A DNA stretch of 64,000 nt from Neorhizobium sp. SHOUNA12A (GTDB lineage Bacteria; Pseudomonadota; Alphaproteobacteria; Rhizobiales; Rhizobiaceae). Numbering within the stretch: the first letter of the stretch is position 1; each line of letters opens with the position of its first letter. Both the position numbers and the translations under genes were made by a program. Positions 1-7,723 of this stretch are shown one piece after another. The notes beneath the pieces were generated by a model. It was not told where the DNA came from. It saw only the letters and a list, made by a program, of their open reading frames with translations, and made no database searches. The DNA is taken from positions 1 through 64,000 of the forward strand of contig NZ_JALBGV010000021.1 of the NCBI RefSeq assembly GCF_023006505.1. Direction: 5' to 3'.

Positions 1-423
1 CGCCCGGCCGACATCAAGGGTGCGGCGACCGCCGCCCCTGCCCGCGCCTCGGCCGGCACCAACGTCACCGCCTTTGCCGGTGCAGCCGCCCGCAAGCTGG
101 AACCGACGGTTGCCATCTCCACCTCCGAAATCGTCTCCTTCAAGCGGGACTACGAAGAGCGCGCCAAGGAACTCGCCGAAGAGATCGTCGAGGAACTGAC
201 CGAAGAACAGGCCGCCACCACGGCCCTCTTCTCCGACAAGGCCGCCGACGAGGCAGCGACCGCGAAGACGGAAGCCAAGAAGGTCGAAAACGAACGTCGC
301 ATGCGCTCGATCGCCCAAGGCTACACCGGCAACATGTGCGGCGAGTGCCAGAACTTCACGATGGTGCGCAACGGCACGTGCGAGAAGTGCGACACTTGCG
401 GTGCGACGAGCGGCTGCAGCTGA
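1..423 (+). CDS. nrdJ: Vitamin B12-dependent ribonucleotide reductase, C-terminal fragment
   Basis: This is the last 140 codons of a gene that begins left of the window. Class II ribonucleotide reductases make deoxyribonucleotides with adenosylcobalamin. The visible part is an alanine- and glutamate-rich linker followed by a cysteine-rich tail, with MCGECQNF near residue 112 and CEKCDTCGATSGC just before the stop. Such CxxC clusters at the end of NrdJ are known to act as the shuttle that re-reduces the active site. The catalytic barrel lies outside the window, so the call rests on this tail and linker. A B12 riboswitch, if present, would also be outside. Reading frame 1 is open from the edge to TGA at 421. 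Confidence 0.85.
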   Translation, partial: RPADIKGAATAAPARASAGTNVTAFAGAAARKLEPTVAISTSEIVSFKRDYEERAKELAEEIVEELTEEQAATTALFSDKAADEAATAKTEAKKVENERRMRSIAQGYTGNMCGECQNFTMVRNGTCEKCDTCGATSGCS

Positions 424-882
424 TGAATGTAAATGGCTGATCGAATCGTAGAAACGATCGGTTTGTCCAGAATCAGCCTCATCGAGAATTTTTCAGGCAC
501 TCCGGTGCCTGAAAAACTATATGCCTTTTGCAAGACCCGGTGCGGGAGATTGCGCAGCAGGCGGACGTGAGGCCGATCAACTTCGGCATCTACGTCGAAG
601 ATGGGATTGAAACGATCCCCGGCCGTCCGACGTGGACGAAGCCAGCTTTGCCCGGCGTGCCCGCACACCCGAGCCAGATAATTCCGACACTTGAGATCAA
701 AACCCATTAAGCCGTGTAGCGCTATGGCAATTTTGCGCCGTAAGCGACCATCGCCCGCGCAGTTCCGCGTGCCGGCAAAAGCGCGCATCCCGTTACGGCA
801 TGTATTTGATTGCAAGCTGGTTCAGAGCGCTCATAGTGAGTCACCCGGCCGACCGGGAGGTCTATCATGGAAGGAGCGGGGC
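424..882. other. Intergenic stretch between nrdJ and a methyltransferase gene
   Basis: About 460 bases hold no gene I can support. Apart from the hairpin at 489-516, only short open frames occur: 60 codons on plus at 528-710, and 164 codons on minus at 321-815 that runs back over the nrdJ end. None has a recognisable motif or a good ribosome-binding site. The promoter of the following methyltransferase must lie here, but I could not pick a convincing one. Confidence 0.5.
489..516. repeat. Perfect 12-bp inverted repeat with TCCG loop
   Basis: TTTTTCAGGCAC at 489-500 is mirrored exactly by GTGCCTGAAAAA at 505-516 around a four-base loop. The run of T lies in the upstream arm on both strands, so neither strand has the U-tail of an intrinsic terminator. 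It sits 66 bases after nrdJ and may stabilise the nrdJ transcript end. Confidence 0.75.
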
Positions 883-1728
883 ATGCCTGGAAACCTCGAT
901 GATATCCGCGACCAGCAGCGCGACACATGGGATCGTTTTTCCGCGGGCTGGAAAAAATGGGACGAGCCGGTTCTCCGCTGGCTGGCCCCGTTTGGTGATG
1001 CGATGCTGCGGCTCGCGAACTTGCACGAGCACTCGCACGTCCTTGACGTTGCCGCCGGCACCGGCGAACCTGGCCTTACCGCGGCCGCGATGGTGCCGCG
1101 TGGAAGAGTGACGGTAACCGATCTCTCCGAGCGCATGCTGGCGGTAGCCGCCGAGAATGCGGCGCGCCGGGGCCTGTCGAATTTCGAAACCAAAGCCTGC
1201 GATGCGGGAGCGCTGCCATTTCCCGATGCACATTTCGACAGCGTTCTGTGCCGCTTCGGGTTCATGTTCTTTCCCGATATCTCGCTTGCGGCTCGAGAAT
1301 TTGCCCGGGTGGCGAAGCCAGGGGCGCGTATCTGCGCGGCCGTCTGGAGTGGGCCGGACAGCAACCCCTGGGCAACGACGATCATGTCAACGATCGCTCG
1401 TCATGTGGAGATGCCTGCGCCACCGCCCGGATCGCCGGGGCTCTTTCGTTGCGCCCCGTCTGGTTTGATGCGCAGCGCCTTCGAGGGGGCCGGCCTGAAG
1501 GACATAAACGAGGAGGAAGTGTCGTCCATCATGACCCACGAGTCGCCGGAGAGGTACTGGGACTTCATGACAGACATCGCCGCCCCCGTAGTGGCGGGAC
1601 TTGCGAAAGCCGACCCGGAGACGAAAACGCGGATCCGCGACGAGGTCCTGGCTCTGGCACGACAATCCGTTCGGGACGGACAGGTGCAGCTTCGTTCGAC
1701 CGCGTCTGTAATTGTCGGTACACGGTAG
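883..1728 (+). CDS. Class I SAM-dependent methyltransferase (UbiE-like)
   Basis: A 281-residue cytosolic methyltransferase. Motif I is VLDVAAGTGEPGL near residue 50, followed by VTVTDLSERML (acidic end of beta-2) and a post-I segment ACDAGALPFPDAHFDSV, the layout of ubiquinone/menaquinone-type methyltransferases. The substrate cannot be read from sequence. The ATG at 883 was chosen because AAGGAG ends seven bases upstream. The open frame extends back to 691, but that part has no conserved motif. The gene stands alone and converges on the GST gene, with a long hairpin (1900-1944) between them. Confidence 0.8.
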   Translation: MPGNLDDIRDQQRDTWDRFSAGWKKWDEPVLRWLAPFGDAMLRLANLHEHSHVLDVAAGTGEPGLTAAAMVPRGRVTVTDLSERMLAVAAENAARRGLSNFETKACDAGALPFPDAHFDSVLCRFGFMFFPDISLAAREFARVAKPGARICAAVWSGPDSNPWATTIMSTIARHVEMPAPPPGSPGLFRCAPSGLMRSAFEGAGLKDINEEEVSSIMTHESPERYWDFMTDIAAPVVAGLAKADPETKTRIRDEVLALARQSVRDGQVQLRSTASVIVGTR

Positions 1729-1899
1729 ATTGCCGTCCCGCGGAAGCGGAGGTGGAGATCGGGGAGGCTTGGCCGACGATTGGCTCGGTTGAAATGCGCC
1801 CATACAGGGGGGCACGCGGACCTGCTAATCGGTTCGCTATGCGCCGCCCCATGACGAGATCTCAACGCACCAAAAGCAGCCATCGCCCTTTCGCGCGAT

Positions 1900-1944
1900 T
1901 TCCGAGCCAAGCGGACCGCCTCTCGCGGTACGCTTGGCTCGGAA
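1900..1944. terminator. Long hairpin between convergent genes
   Basis: TTCCGAGCCAAGCG (1900-1913) pairs perfectly with CGCTTGGCTCGGAA (1931-1944). Inside it, ACCGC/GCGGT adds a further stem around CTCTC. It lies between the methyltransferase stop and the GST stop, so it could end both transcripts. Neither side has a T-run, so it may instead be an end-protecting hairpin or a mobile palindrome. Confidence 0.6.
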
Positions 1945-1977
1945 CGTTGTGCGCTCAGTTCGGGACGGCCGCTCCGA

Positions 1978-2562
1978 TCAGCCCAGTCCTTCCTCGGCGA
2001 GAGCCTGGATCACGGAGGGCAGCGCCCGCATGCGGTCGAAGGCCCTGCGGAGGTTTTCCGGCAGGTCGACGCCGCTCTTGGGCGCGACCATCAGGATCCA
2101 GAACAGGTAGCAATCTGCAATCGTCATCTCGTCGCTGACGAGGAATTTCTTGTCGCCCATCTGGTCGGCGAGAATAGCGAAGGCTTTCGCAAGCTTTTCG
2201 CGGGCGCGCACTTTCTCCGGCTCGGGGAAATCCCTGAAGAAGGGCTGGTAACTTGCATGGATTTCGGACGCCATGAAAGCGAGAGACTCGAGCGCCCGCC
2301 ACCGAATCATGCCCTCCTTCGGAAGAAGCTTGCCACTCTTTTCGGCGATGTAGTTCAGAATGACCGGGTTCTCCGTGAGAAACACTCCGTCCTCCAGCTC
2401 AAGGGTTGGGATATAGCCCTTTGGGTTGATGGACAGGAAATCCCGGCCGTCCTCTGTCTTTCTCTCATGGTTGATGCTCAGGAGCTTATAGGCAAGCCCT
2501 GTCTCGATGAGCGCTATGTGATCGGCCAGACTGCAGGCGGCGGGATAATAGAAGAGGTTCAT
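1978..2562 (-). CDS. Glutathione S-transferase family protein
   Basis: A 194-residue cytosolic GST. The N-terminal thioredoxin-like domain (1-80) starts LFYYPAACSLADHIALIE and contains NPKGYIPTLEL (cis-proline before beta-3) and the glutathione-contacting LTENPVILNYIAE. The helical C-terminal domain follows, with the family motif MTIADCYLF near residue 145. GSTs conjugate or reduce electrophiles with glutathione. The gene is divergent from an HxlR-type regulator, with 89 bases between the outermost possible starts, which suggests that the regulator controls it. GGAG lies a few bases before the ATG. The substrate is unknown. Confidence 0.88.
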   Translation of the reverse strand: MNLFYYPAACSLADHIALIETGLAYKLLSINHERKTEDGRDFLSINPKGYIPTLELEDGVFLTENPVILNYIAEKSGKLLPKEGMIRWRALESLAFMASEIHASYQPFFRDFPEPEKVRAREKLAKAFAILADQMGDKKFLVSDEMTIADCYLFWILMVAPKSGVDLPENLRRAFDRMRALPSVIQALAEEGLG

Positions 2563-2651
2563 GGTGGTCTCCTTGTGGTGGACCCGTCTCGGCTTTTCTT
2601 TCCGGAGACAAAGTCTACAATGTTGACCACGACCACTTATGTGACCTAAAA

Positions 2652-3074
2652 ATGCCCGTCAAAAGCATATCTTTGGGAGTTGGTCAGATGGATGTGACTG
2701 TTTCGCACGCGGAAGCCGATTGCAGAGGGGTGAGTGAAATCCTGAGCCGCGTCGGCGACAAATGGACGATCCAGGTCGTCGTGTCGCTTCGGCTGGGTGC
2801 CCGACGGTTCAACGAGCTGAAGCGGCAGGTGGGCGGTATTTCGCAGCAGATGCTGACACGGACGCTCAAGACGCTGGAACGCGACGGCCTGGTCGATCGA
2901 ACCGTCCATCACAGCACACCGCCTCAGGTCCAATATACCTTGACCCCGCTTGGGCATTCCCTATCGGAAACCGTGCGGCAGCTCGCCGAGTGGGCCGTCA
3001 TGCACCGGGGAACGATCGAAGATAACCGCCTTCAGTATGACGCCAGCGGAAAGCTGCAAGCTTTTCCGACTTAA
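2652..3074 (+). CDS. HxlR-family winged-helix transcriptional regulator
   Basis: Up to 140 residues, one HxlR domain: VGDKWTIQVVVSLRLGARRFNELKRQVGGISQQMLT is followed by LKTLERDGLVDRTV and the wing-like VQYTLTPLGHSL. A second in-frame ATG at 2688 (giving 128 residues) has GGGAG about nine bases upstream and may be the real start. A cysteine sits shortly before the winged helix (DCRGVSEI), the place where redox-sensing members such as YodB and HypR carry their sensor cysteine. Divergence from a GST gene fits a regulator that answers quinones or other electrophiles, but that is inference. Confidence 0.88.
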   Translation: MPVKSISLGVGQMDVTVSHAEADCRGVSEILSRVGDKWTIQVVVSLRLGARRFNELKRQVGGISQQMLTRTLKTLERDGLVDRTVHHSTPPQVQYTLTPLGHSLSETVRQLAEWAVMHRGTIEDNRLQYDASGKLQAFPT

Positions 3075-3107
3075 CGATTTCTCCGCACCCCCGGACACCG
3101 CGCAGGA

Positions 3108-3776
3108 CTAGCTCGGCACCCCAATGCCGCGGAGGATGAGGTCGATCCCGGCGACGAAGTCGGCACGGTCGTCATGCTGCGGCAGATAGAGGGCGATGCT
3201 TCGCGCGAATGGGAACTCGTCCGGATCCAGCCTGGACCACTCGTCGGCGACCTCCTCCAGGAATTTCGATCTGTCGAGACCGTGCTGCCCCGCAAACTGA
3301 GCATTGGCCGCGTTCTGTCCGCCGACGCCGAGGATGTAGCTGAGAATAGCCGAGACGGTCGTCCATTCGGCGTCCTGTGGCACCCCGAGGGCGCGCACCT
3401 GCTGGCCCAGACGCTCCAGGATGCGCAATATCGGCATCTTCCCGCCGGCCCGTGCCAGCGCCGAGCCTATCCAGGGATGTTCGTCCATCGCATCGAACAA
3501 TCCGACGGCCAGGGCGCGGATTGTCGCCCCGGGCATGGCACCGCCCTCAGCCGCGTCCAAGGTTCGAGCGACGACGGCGTCGCAAGCCGCCGTCAGCAGA
3601 TCGTTCTTGTTCTCGACGTGCCAGTAGATTGCCCCGGCGCCGGTCGCGAGCGTCTTCGCGAGCGCCTGGAATGTCAGCCCCGTCTCGCCGTCGCTATCCA
3701 GGATCCTGATCGCCGCGTCGATGATGCGATCCCTCGAGAGAGAATCCTGCCGTCTTGTTCCAACTGCTTTCTTCAT
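3108..3776 (-). CDS. TetR-family transcriptional repressor
   Basis: A 222-residue regulator starting MKKAVGTRRQ. The helix-turn-helix is at residues 15-60 (RIIDAAIRILDSDGETGLTFQALAKTL, then GAGAIYWHVENKNDLL), the Y-W-H variant typical of TetR proteins that guard drug-inactivation genes. The C-terminal ligand domain is helical. A longer frame begins at 3806, but that ATG falls inside an operator palindrome and has no Shine-Dalgarno, whereas AAGG precedes 3776. It is divergent from the TetX-like monooxygenase, with two identical palindromes between them, so it very likely represses that gene and itself. Confidence 0.88.
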   Translation of the reverse strand: MKKAVGTRRQDSLSRDRIIDAAIRILDSDGETGLTFQALAKTLATGAGAIYWHVENKNDLLTAACDAVVARTLDAAEGGAMPGATIRALAVGLFDAMDEHPWIGSALARAGGKMPILRILERLGQQVRALGVPQDAEWTTVSAILSYILGVGGQNAANAQFAGQHGLDRSKFLEEVADEWSRLDPDEFPFARSIALYLPQHDDRADFVAGIDLILRGIGVPS

Positions 3777-3785
3777 GCCGTCACC

Positions 3786-3829
3786 TTGACATATATGGAA
3801 CGTCATTCCAAATGTGGAATGTCATTCCA
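3786..3829 (+). promoter_or_regulatory. Promoter with two tandem TetR operators
   Basis: TGGAACGTCATTCCA (3796-3810) and TGGAATGTCATTCCA (3815-3829) are two near-identical 15-bp palindromes, 19 bp centre to centre. A consensus -35 TTGACA is at 3786-3791, and CAAATG at 3809-3814 fits a -10 after a 17-base spacer. Operator 1 therefore lies between the promoter boxes and operator 2 lies over the start of transcription. This is the classic arrangement for repression of the monooxygenase gene. Confidence 0.8.
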
Positions 3830-3858
3830 TTGTCGTTCTGAACTGCGAAAGGCTCGTC

Positions 3859-4992
3859 ATGAGTACACATGTCGCCATCATCGGCGCCGGCCTCGGCGGC
3901 CTGACGCTTGCCCGCGTCCTCCACGTTCACGGCATCTCCGCCACTGTCTACGAGGCGGATCCTTCAGCGAACGCGCGTCCTCAAGGCGGCATGCTCGACA
4001 TCCACGAGTTCACCGGCCAGCTCGCGCCGAAGGACGCTGGGCTCCATGAGGAGTTCGTAAAGCTCATCCATCCCGGAGGTCAGCAGTCACGCGTCCTCGA
4101 CAAGCACGGCAACGTCCTCATGGACAATTCCGACGACGGCACGGGCGGGCGCCCGGAGGTGCCGCGCGGGGAGATGCGCGGGCTCCTGCTGGAGTCGCTT
4201 CCCGGCGGCACGGTCCGCTGGGCAAGCAGGCTTGTGGCTGCGTACCCACTTGGCGGCGGACGTCACGAATTGGAGTTCGCGGATGGCTTCAAGGTCACCA
4301 CCGACATCCTCGTCGGGGCAGACGGCGCCTGGTCGAAGGTGCGCGCCCTCGTCTCCGATGCGAAGCCGACCTATGTCGGAACGACGTTTGTGGAAACCTG
4401 GCTGTTCGACGCCGACCTGCGCCACAAGGCGAGCGCCGAGGCGGTCGGCGGCGGCTCGCTGTTCGCGCTGTCGCCGGGCCAGGGCATCATGGCGCATCGC
4501 GAGCCCAATGCGACGCTTCATGCATATGTGGCGCTGAACAAACCGAAGGCGTGGATCGACGGCCTCGACTTCTCCGACTCAGCGTCTGCCACGGCCCGGA
4601 TCGCGGCCGAGTTCCACGACTGGGATCCGGCACTGACGGCTCTCATCACCGATAGCGAGACAGCCCCCGTGGCTCGTGTCCTCCATCAGCTTCCACAAGA
4701 CCATCGATGGGATCGGGTCCCGGGAGTGACGCTGCTCGGCGACGCCGCGCACCTGATGATACCGTCCGGCGAAGGGGCGAACCTCGCGATGTATGATGGG
4801 GCGCAGCTCGCCAAGGTGCTTGCCGCCAACGGCGCAGATGTCGAGGCTGCACTGCTGGCCTACGAGACGGATCTCTTTCCTCGTAGTGCCGTGGCCGCTG
4901 CCGAAGCCACCCAACTCGTCGGGACACTGTTCGGCGGCAACTCGCCTCACGGGCTGGTCGAGGCGTTTCTCGATAATGGACTAGGTTCTTAG
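3859..4992 (+). CDS. FAD-dependent monooxygenase, TetX/tetracycline-destructase-like
   Basis: A 377-residue class A flavoprotein monooxygenase. The dinucleotide fold is at the N-terminus (HVAIIGAGLGGLTLARVL, GxGxxG), the middle holds DILVGADGAWSKVR (the DG motif), and LLGDAAHLMIPSGEGANLAM (the GD motif) is near residue 290. Such enzymes hydroxylate aromatic or polyketide compounds with NAD(P)H and oxygen. The short C-terminus and divergent TetR partner resemble tetracycline-inactivating TetX enzymes, but many family members act on other compounds, so resistance is not shown. The start at 3859 has GAAAGG upstream; an upstream in-frame ATG at 3814 lies in the operator region. Confidence 0.85.
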   Translation: MSTHVAIIGAGLGGLTLARVLHVHGISATVYEADPSANARPQGGMLDIHEFTGQLAPKDAGLHEEFVKLIHPGGQQSRVLDKHGNVLMDNSDDGTGGRPEVPRGEMRGLLLESLPGGTVRWASRLVAAYPLGGGRHELEFADGFKVTTDILVGADGAWSKVRALVSDAKPTYVGTTFVETWLFDADLRHKASAEAVGGGSLFALSPGQGIMAHREPNATLHAYVALNKPKAWIDGLDFSDSASATARIAAEFHDWDPALTALITDSETAPVARVLHQLPQDHRWDRVPGVTLLGDAAHLMIPSGEGANLAMYDGAQLAKVLAANGADVEAALLAYETDLFPRSAVAAAEATQLVGTLFGGNSPHGLVEAFLDNGLGS

Positions 4993-5077
4993 ATAAGTCA
5001 GCTGGACGGACCTCGCCATTTGCCGCAGACACAGGACAGAACACCGCGTCCGCCGCCGCTCGGGAACGGCCCCTTGA

Positions 5078-5109
5078 GACCAAGGTCCCGCCCCCACCCG
5101 ACCTTGGTC
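5078..5109. terminator. Hairpin downstream of the monooxygenase gene
   Basis: GACCAAGGTC (5078-5087) pairs with GACCTTGGTC (5100-5109), a perfect 10-bp stem with a C-rich 12-base loop, 86 bases after the monooxygenase stop. There is no T-run, so termination is only a guess. Confidence 0.45.
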
Positions 5110-5242
5110 CCGAAGGCGGGATCATTGGTCCTAATCCCATGGATTTATATTCGCCGCTGCTCCAGAATGCCCGGCATCTGAAGGCCCTGAAGCGCGGAAC
5201 GTCTCCCGGCTTGGGCAGGGCATATCGAGGAGATCGGTGATT

Positions 5243-5851
5243 ATGAACAAGGTCCTCAAAAACGGCATCGTTGTCCTGGCGCTTGCTGCAGTCTCCGTCG
5301 GCGGCGGCGTAGCCGGATTTTCAGACCTCGCTTTCGCCAAAGACGGAAATGGTGGCGGCCATGGCGGTGGAAACGGCGGCGGCGGTGGCACCGATCGCGA
5401 CAATCTCTCGAACCATGGCCATTCCGGCAAGAGCCGGTCGACCTCGGCCAATCTCGGCTCCGGCAAGGAGCGGGCGAAGAAGGATGCCGGCCGACAGGTC
5501 TCGAAGGTGACGCCCGCCGAGAAAGCCAAGCCGCAAGCCTCTAAACTGACTGGTCTCAACTCGCTGCGGCGCAACTTCCACGCCTATCTCAACACCAGCG
5601 ATCCGCGGATGACCTCGCTTTCGGCCTATATGACGGCCTATGCGCAATACGAGAAGACGAACGGCATGGCCCCGGCAGCCACGGATCCCGAACTCGGCGA
5701 AGCTGCGCTGCGCGATGCACTGAAGGATTTCGCAGGTGCCCCCGTGAGCGACGAAGCTTTCGGATGGGCGCAGGACGAGCTTGGCGTCGGTCCGGCGGTC
5801 GGTAAGATCGATCAGCTCCGTGACCATCTCGACACCCAGGCGGCTCGCTGA
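5243..5851 (+). CDS. Secreted protein with Gly/His-rich segment, function unknown
   Basis: A 202-residue protein I do not recognise. Residues 1-32 form a signal peptide (positively charged start, a long Ala/Val/Gly core, cleavage likely after AFA). Next comes a glycine-, asparagine- and histidine-rich stretch (GNGGGHGGGNGGGGG), a lysine/serine-rich linker, and a helical C-terminal domain from about residue 100 (LNSLRRNFHAYLNTSDPRM onward). The glycine/histidine run could bind metal, but nothing proves it. The ATG at 5243 has GGAG ten bases upstream; a GTG at 5237 is the alternative. A strong terminator follows at 5874-5905. Confidence 0.7.
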   Translation: MNKVLKNGIVVLALAAVSVGGGVAGFSDLAFAKDGNGGGHGGGNGGGGGTDRDNLSNHGHSGKSRSTSANLGSGKERAKKDAGRQVSKVTPAEKAKPQASKLTGLNSLRRNFHAYLNTSDPRMTSLSAYMTAYAQYEKTNGMAPAATDPELGEAALRDALKDFAGAPVSDEAFGWAQDELGVGPAVGKIDQLRDHLDTQAAR

Positions 5852-5873
5852 GAACTGCCGCTATAAACCGGCA

Positions 5874-5905
5874 GCGCCGCGCGCCTTTTCGGCGCACGGC
5901 GCTTT
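5874..5905 (+). terminator. Intrinsic terminator-like hairpin
   Basis: GCGCCG + GCGCC pair with GGCGC + CGGCGC around TTTTC, with one C/A mismatch, followed directly by TTT. It ends the secreted-protein gene and may also serve the convergent outer-membrane protein gene. Confidence 0.7.
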
Positions 5906-5964
5906 GAGTTTCTCTAGCGATAAAATCCCGCCACCGTATCCGACCGATCCGGCGGGCTTGCGTC

Positions 5965-6594
5965 CTAGAACTTGTAGTTTACGCCAGCCTTGAGCGTCTG
6001 GTCGCGCACGTCGGTCCTGGAGGAGACGCCGCCGGAGGTGCTGCGGACGTCGTTGGTCATGGTGTAGTTGTATTCGACCCGGGCCGACAGGTTGTCGGTG
6101 AGCTTCTGCTCGACGCCGGCGCCCAGGACCCAACCCGGCTTCCAGCCGTCCGGACCGGACGTACCGTTCTTGCCACCGAAGCTGGTGAGCGCGGCGCCTG
6201 CGGTGCCGTAGACAAGCGTCTGATTGAAGCCGACGCCGGCCTTGGCCTTGGCCGCGACCCGGCCCTTTTCGGTGATCTTGCCGCCGGGCACGCGGCTTTC
6301 GACGTTGCCGAGATGCGAAGCTTCGATTTCCGCGCCAACGACGCCGGAATCGAGGTCGATATTGTAGCCGCCGTGACCGCCGAGAACGAGGCCCTTGTCG
6401 CCATCGAATGGGTTCAGCTTGCGGGATGCCATGCCGAGATCGGCACCAACATAGGCACCACCCCAGCCCGCCTTCGGCGCGCCGGCAGGTTCGTTATAGG
6501 TCGGCGGCTCGGAATAAGGCGCCAGGTCGGCAGCCCAGAGAGGCGTGGCAGCGAATGCGGCGAGGATCGCCAGGGCGAATGGCCTGTTGTTCAT
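5965..6594 (-). CDS. Outer-membrane beta-barrel protein (RopB/Omp25-like)
   Basis: A 209-residue porin-family barrel protein. Residues 1-21 are a signal peptide ending PLWA. The mature protein begins ADLAPYSEPP and then GWGGAYVGADLGM, the standard opening of the Omp25/Omp31/RopB family in Rhizobiales. Alternating hydrophobic strands follow, and the chain ends in GVNYKF with a terminal aromatic residue, the signal recognised by the barrel assembly machinery. Members are abundant structural outer-membrane proteins. Which paralogue this is cannot be said. A 315-base upstream region leaves room for complex regulation. Confidence 0.85.
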   Translation of the reverse strand: MNNRPFALAILAAFAATPLWAADLAPYSEPPTYNEPAGAPKAGWGGAYVGADLGMASRKLNPFDGDKGLVLGGHGGYNIDLDSGVVGAEIEASHLGNVESRVPGGKITEKGRVAAKAKAGVGFNQTLVYGTAGAALTSFGGKNGTSGPDGWKPGWVLGAGVEQKLTDNLSARVEYNYTMTNDVRSTSGGVSSRTDVRDQTLKAGVNYKF

Positions 6595-6909
6595 GGTCTT
6601 GGTCTACTCCGTACAGCGCCTGCATCTCAAACATCAGCAGGCGGTTACTCAAAGGTTACACACTGCGCGACGGTCACGTTCATCCCACCCAAGCCCTTGA
6701 GGCCCGGACCGCCGGCAAGTTTCCATTCATTTTTCATGAATTCATAAACACTTCCTTAATCCGCAGGCCACGAGGGCTCGACAGCCGATCAACAAGTGTA
6801 ACAGTCTCGAGAACAGGCCTCGGTGCCGGCGAGATATGAAGCGGCATCGCACGGAACCGCTCGATCCGGATGGGGGCAGACATCAATAGACTTCACCCTC
6901 CGCGCCTCA
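6595..6909. other. Upstream region of the outer-membrane protein gene
   Basis: Some 315 bases without a gene, between the barrel-protein start and the DUF1223 stop, both on the minus strand. The half nearer 6700-6760 is AT-rich and contains the 10-bp palindrome ATGAATTCAT (6739-6748). It should hold the promoter and 5' leader of the outer-membrane protein. I could not assign promoter boxes with confidence. Confidence 0.5.
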
Positions 6910-7611
6910 TCAATCCGTCGCAGCCGCGAGAATTTGCCCACCATTGCGTTCCTGAACGAGCAGAGCACGTTTCTGGTTGGACTTTGCCGCCGGCATCGTC
7001 AGACTTTGCGCCTTGCCGTTCCACAGCCCGAGATGCGTCAGTTCGCGCACCACATGCGCATGGGGCAATGTCTCGCCGGCATTTTCGCCGCGCGCGACGG
7101 GAACTTCGACAAGGCCCGCATCATAACGGACCAGCCAGATATCGGCAGGCGAAGCCGGTTTGCCGCCGCCCTCGATCGCGGCCGTATCGCCTTTCAGGCT
7201 GACCGCAGGTCCGGCAAGCGGCTTTTCCGCTGAAATCAGGCTGCGGACCTCACCGAGATCCTGGCCGACCGTCGAAGTTCGGCCATTGATGACCATCTGA
7301 GGCGTGAACGGGCTCGACTGACCCAGCGCCGGTTCGTAGGTCGCCTGGCGCCGCGTGAACTCCTCCCTGCCGAAAATGTCCTTCCAGCCGAGGTAGTCCC
7401 AATAGGTCACGGCGAAGCTGAGCGCCAGGATGTCGGGCTCGCGGCTCAGCTTGACCAGATTGGCATTGGCGGGCGGGCAGGATGAGCAGCCCTGGCTGGT
7501 GAACAGCTCGACCACGACCGGATTTCGCGCGCCGGCCAGGGCGGGTGCTGCACCTAGGAGGCTCAGGGACACTGCGGCGAATGCGAGACGAAAGGAATTC
7601 TGGTTGTTCAC
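6910..7611 (-). CDS. DUF1223-family secreted thioredoxin-like protein
   Basis: A 233-residue exported protein. Residues 1-27 are a signal peptide (cleavage near PALA/GA). The mature part opens VVVELFTSQGCSSCPPANANLVKL, with a CxxC pair in a thioredoxin-like fold, then DYLGWKDIFGREEFTRRQ and SPFTPQMVINGR, all typical of DUF1223. The cysteine pair suggests periplasmic thiol chemistry. The family's biochemical role is not established. No operon partner is evident; the next gene lies more than 100 bases upstream. Confidence 0.85.
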   Translation of the reverse strand: MNNQNSFRLAFAAVSLSLLGAAPALAGARNPVVVELFTSQGCSSCPPANANLVKLSREPDILALSFAVTYWDYLGWKDIFGREEFTRRQATYEPALGQSSPFTPQMVINGRTSTVGQDLGEVRSLISAEKPLAGPAVSLKGDTAAIEGGGKPASPADIWLVRYDAGLVEVPVARGENAGETLPHAHVVRELTHLGLWNGKAQSLTMPAAKSNQKRALLVQERNGGQILAAATD

Positions 7612-7723
7612 GGGGGTGCTCCTTGCAGCATGGCCATTGCAGCCTCATTCGCGGCAGGCAGCACCCCGGTTACAGGCTCACGCTTTAGTGACCATTCGGA
7701 CTGCGTGGCCGCTCTTTTCGCGT

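Noticed and set aside
6739-6748. ATGAATTCAT palindrome as an operator
   Set aside because: At 10 bp in an AT-rich stretch it may occur by chance, and no partner repeat or regulator is nearby.
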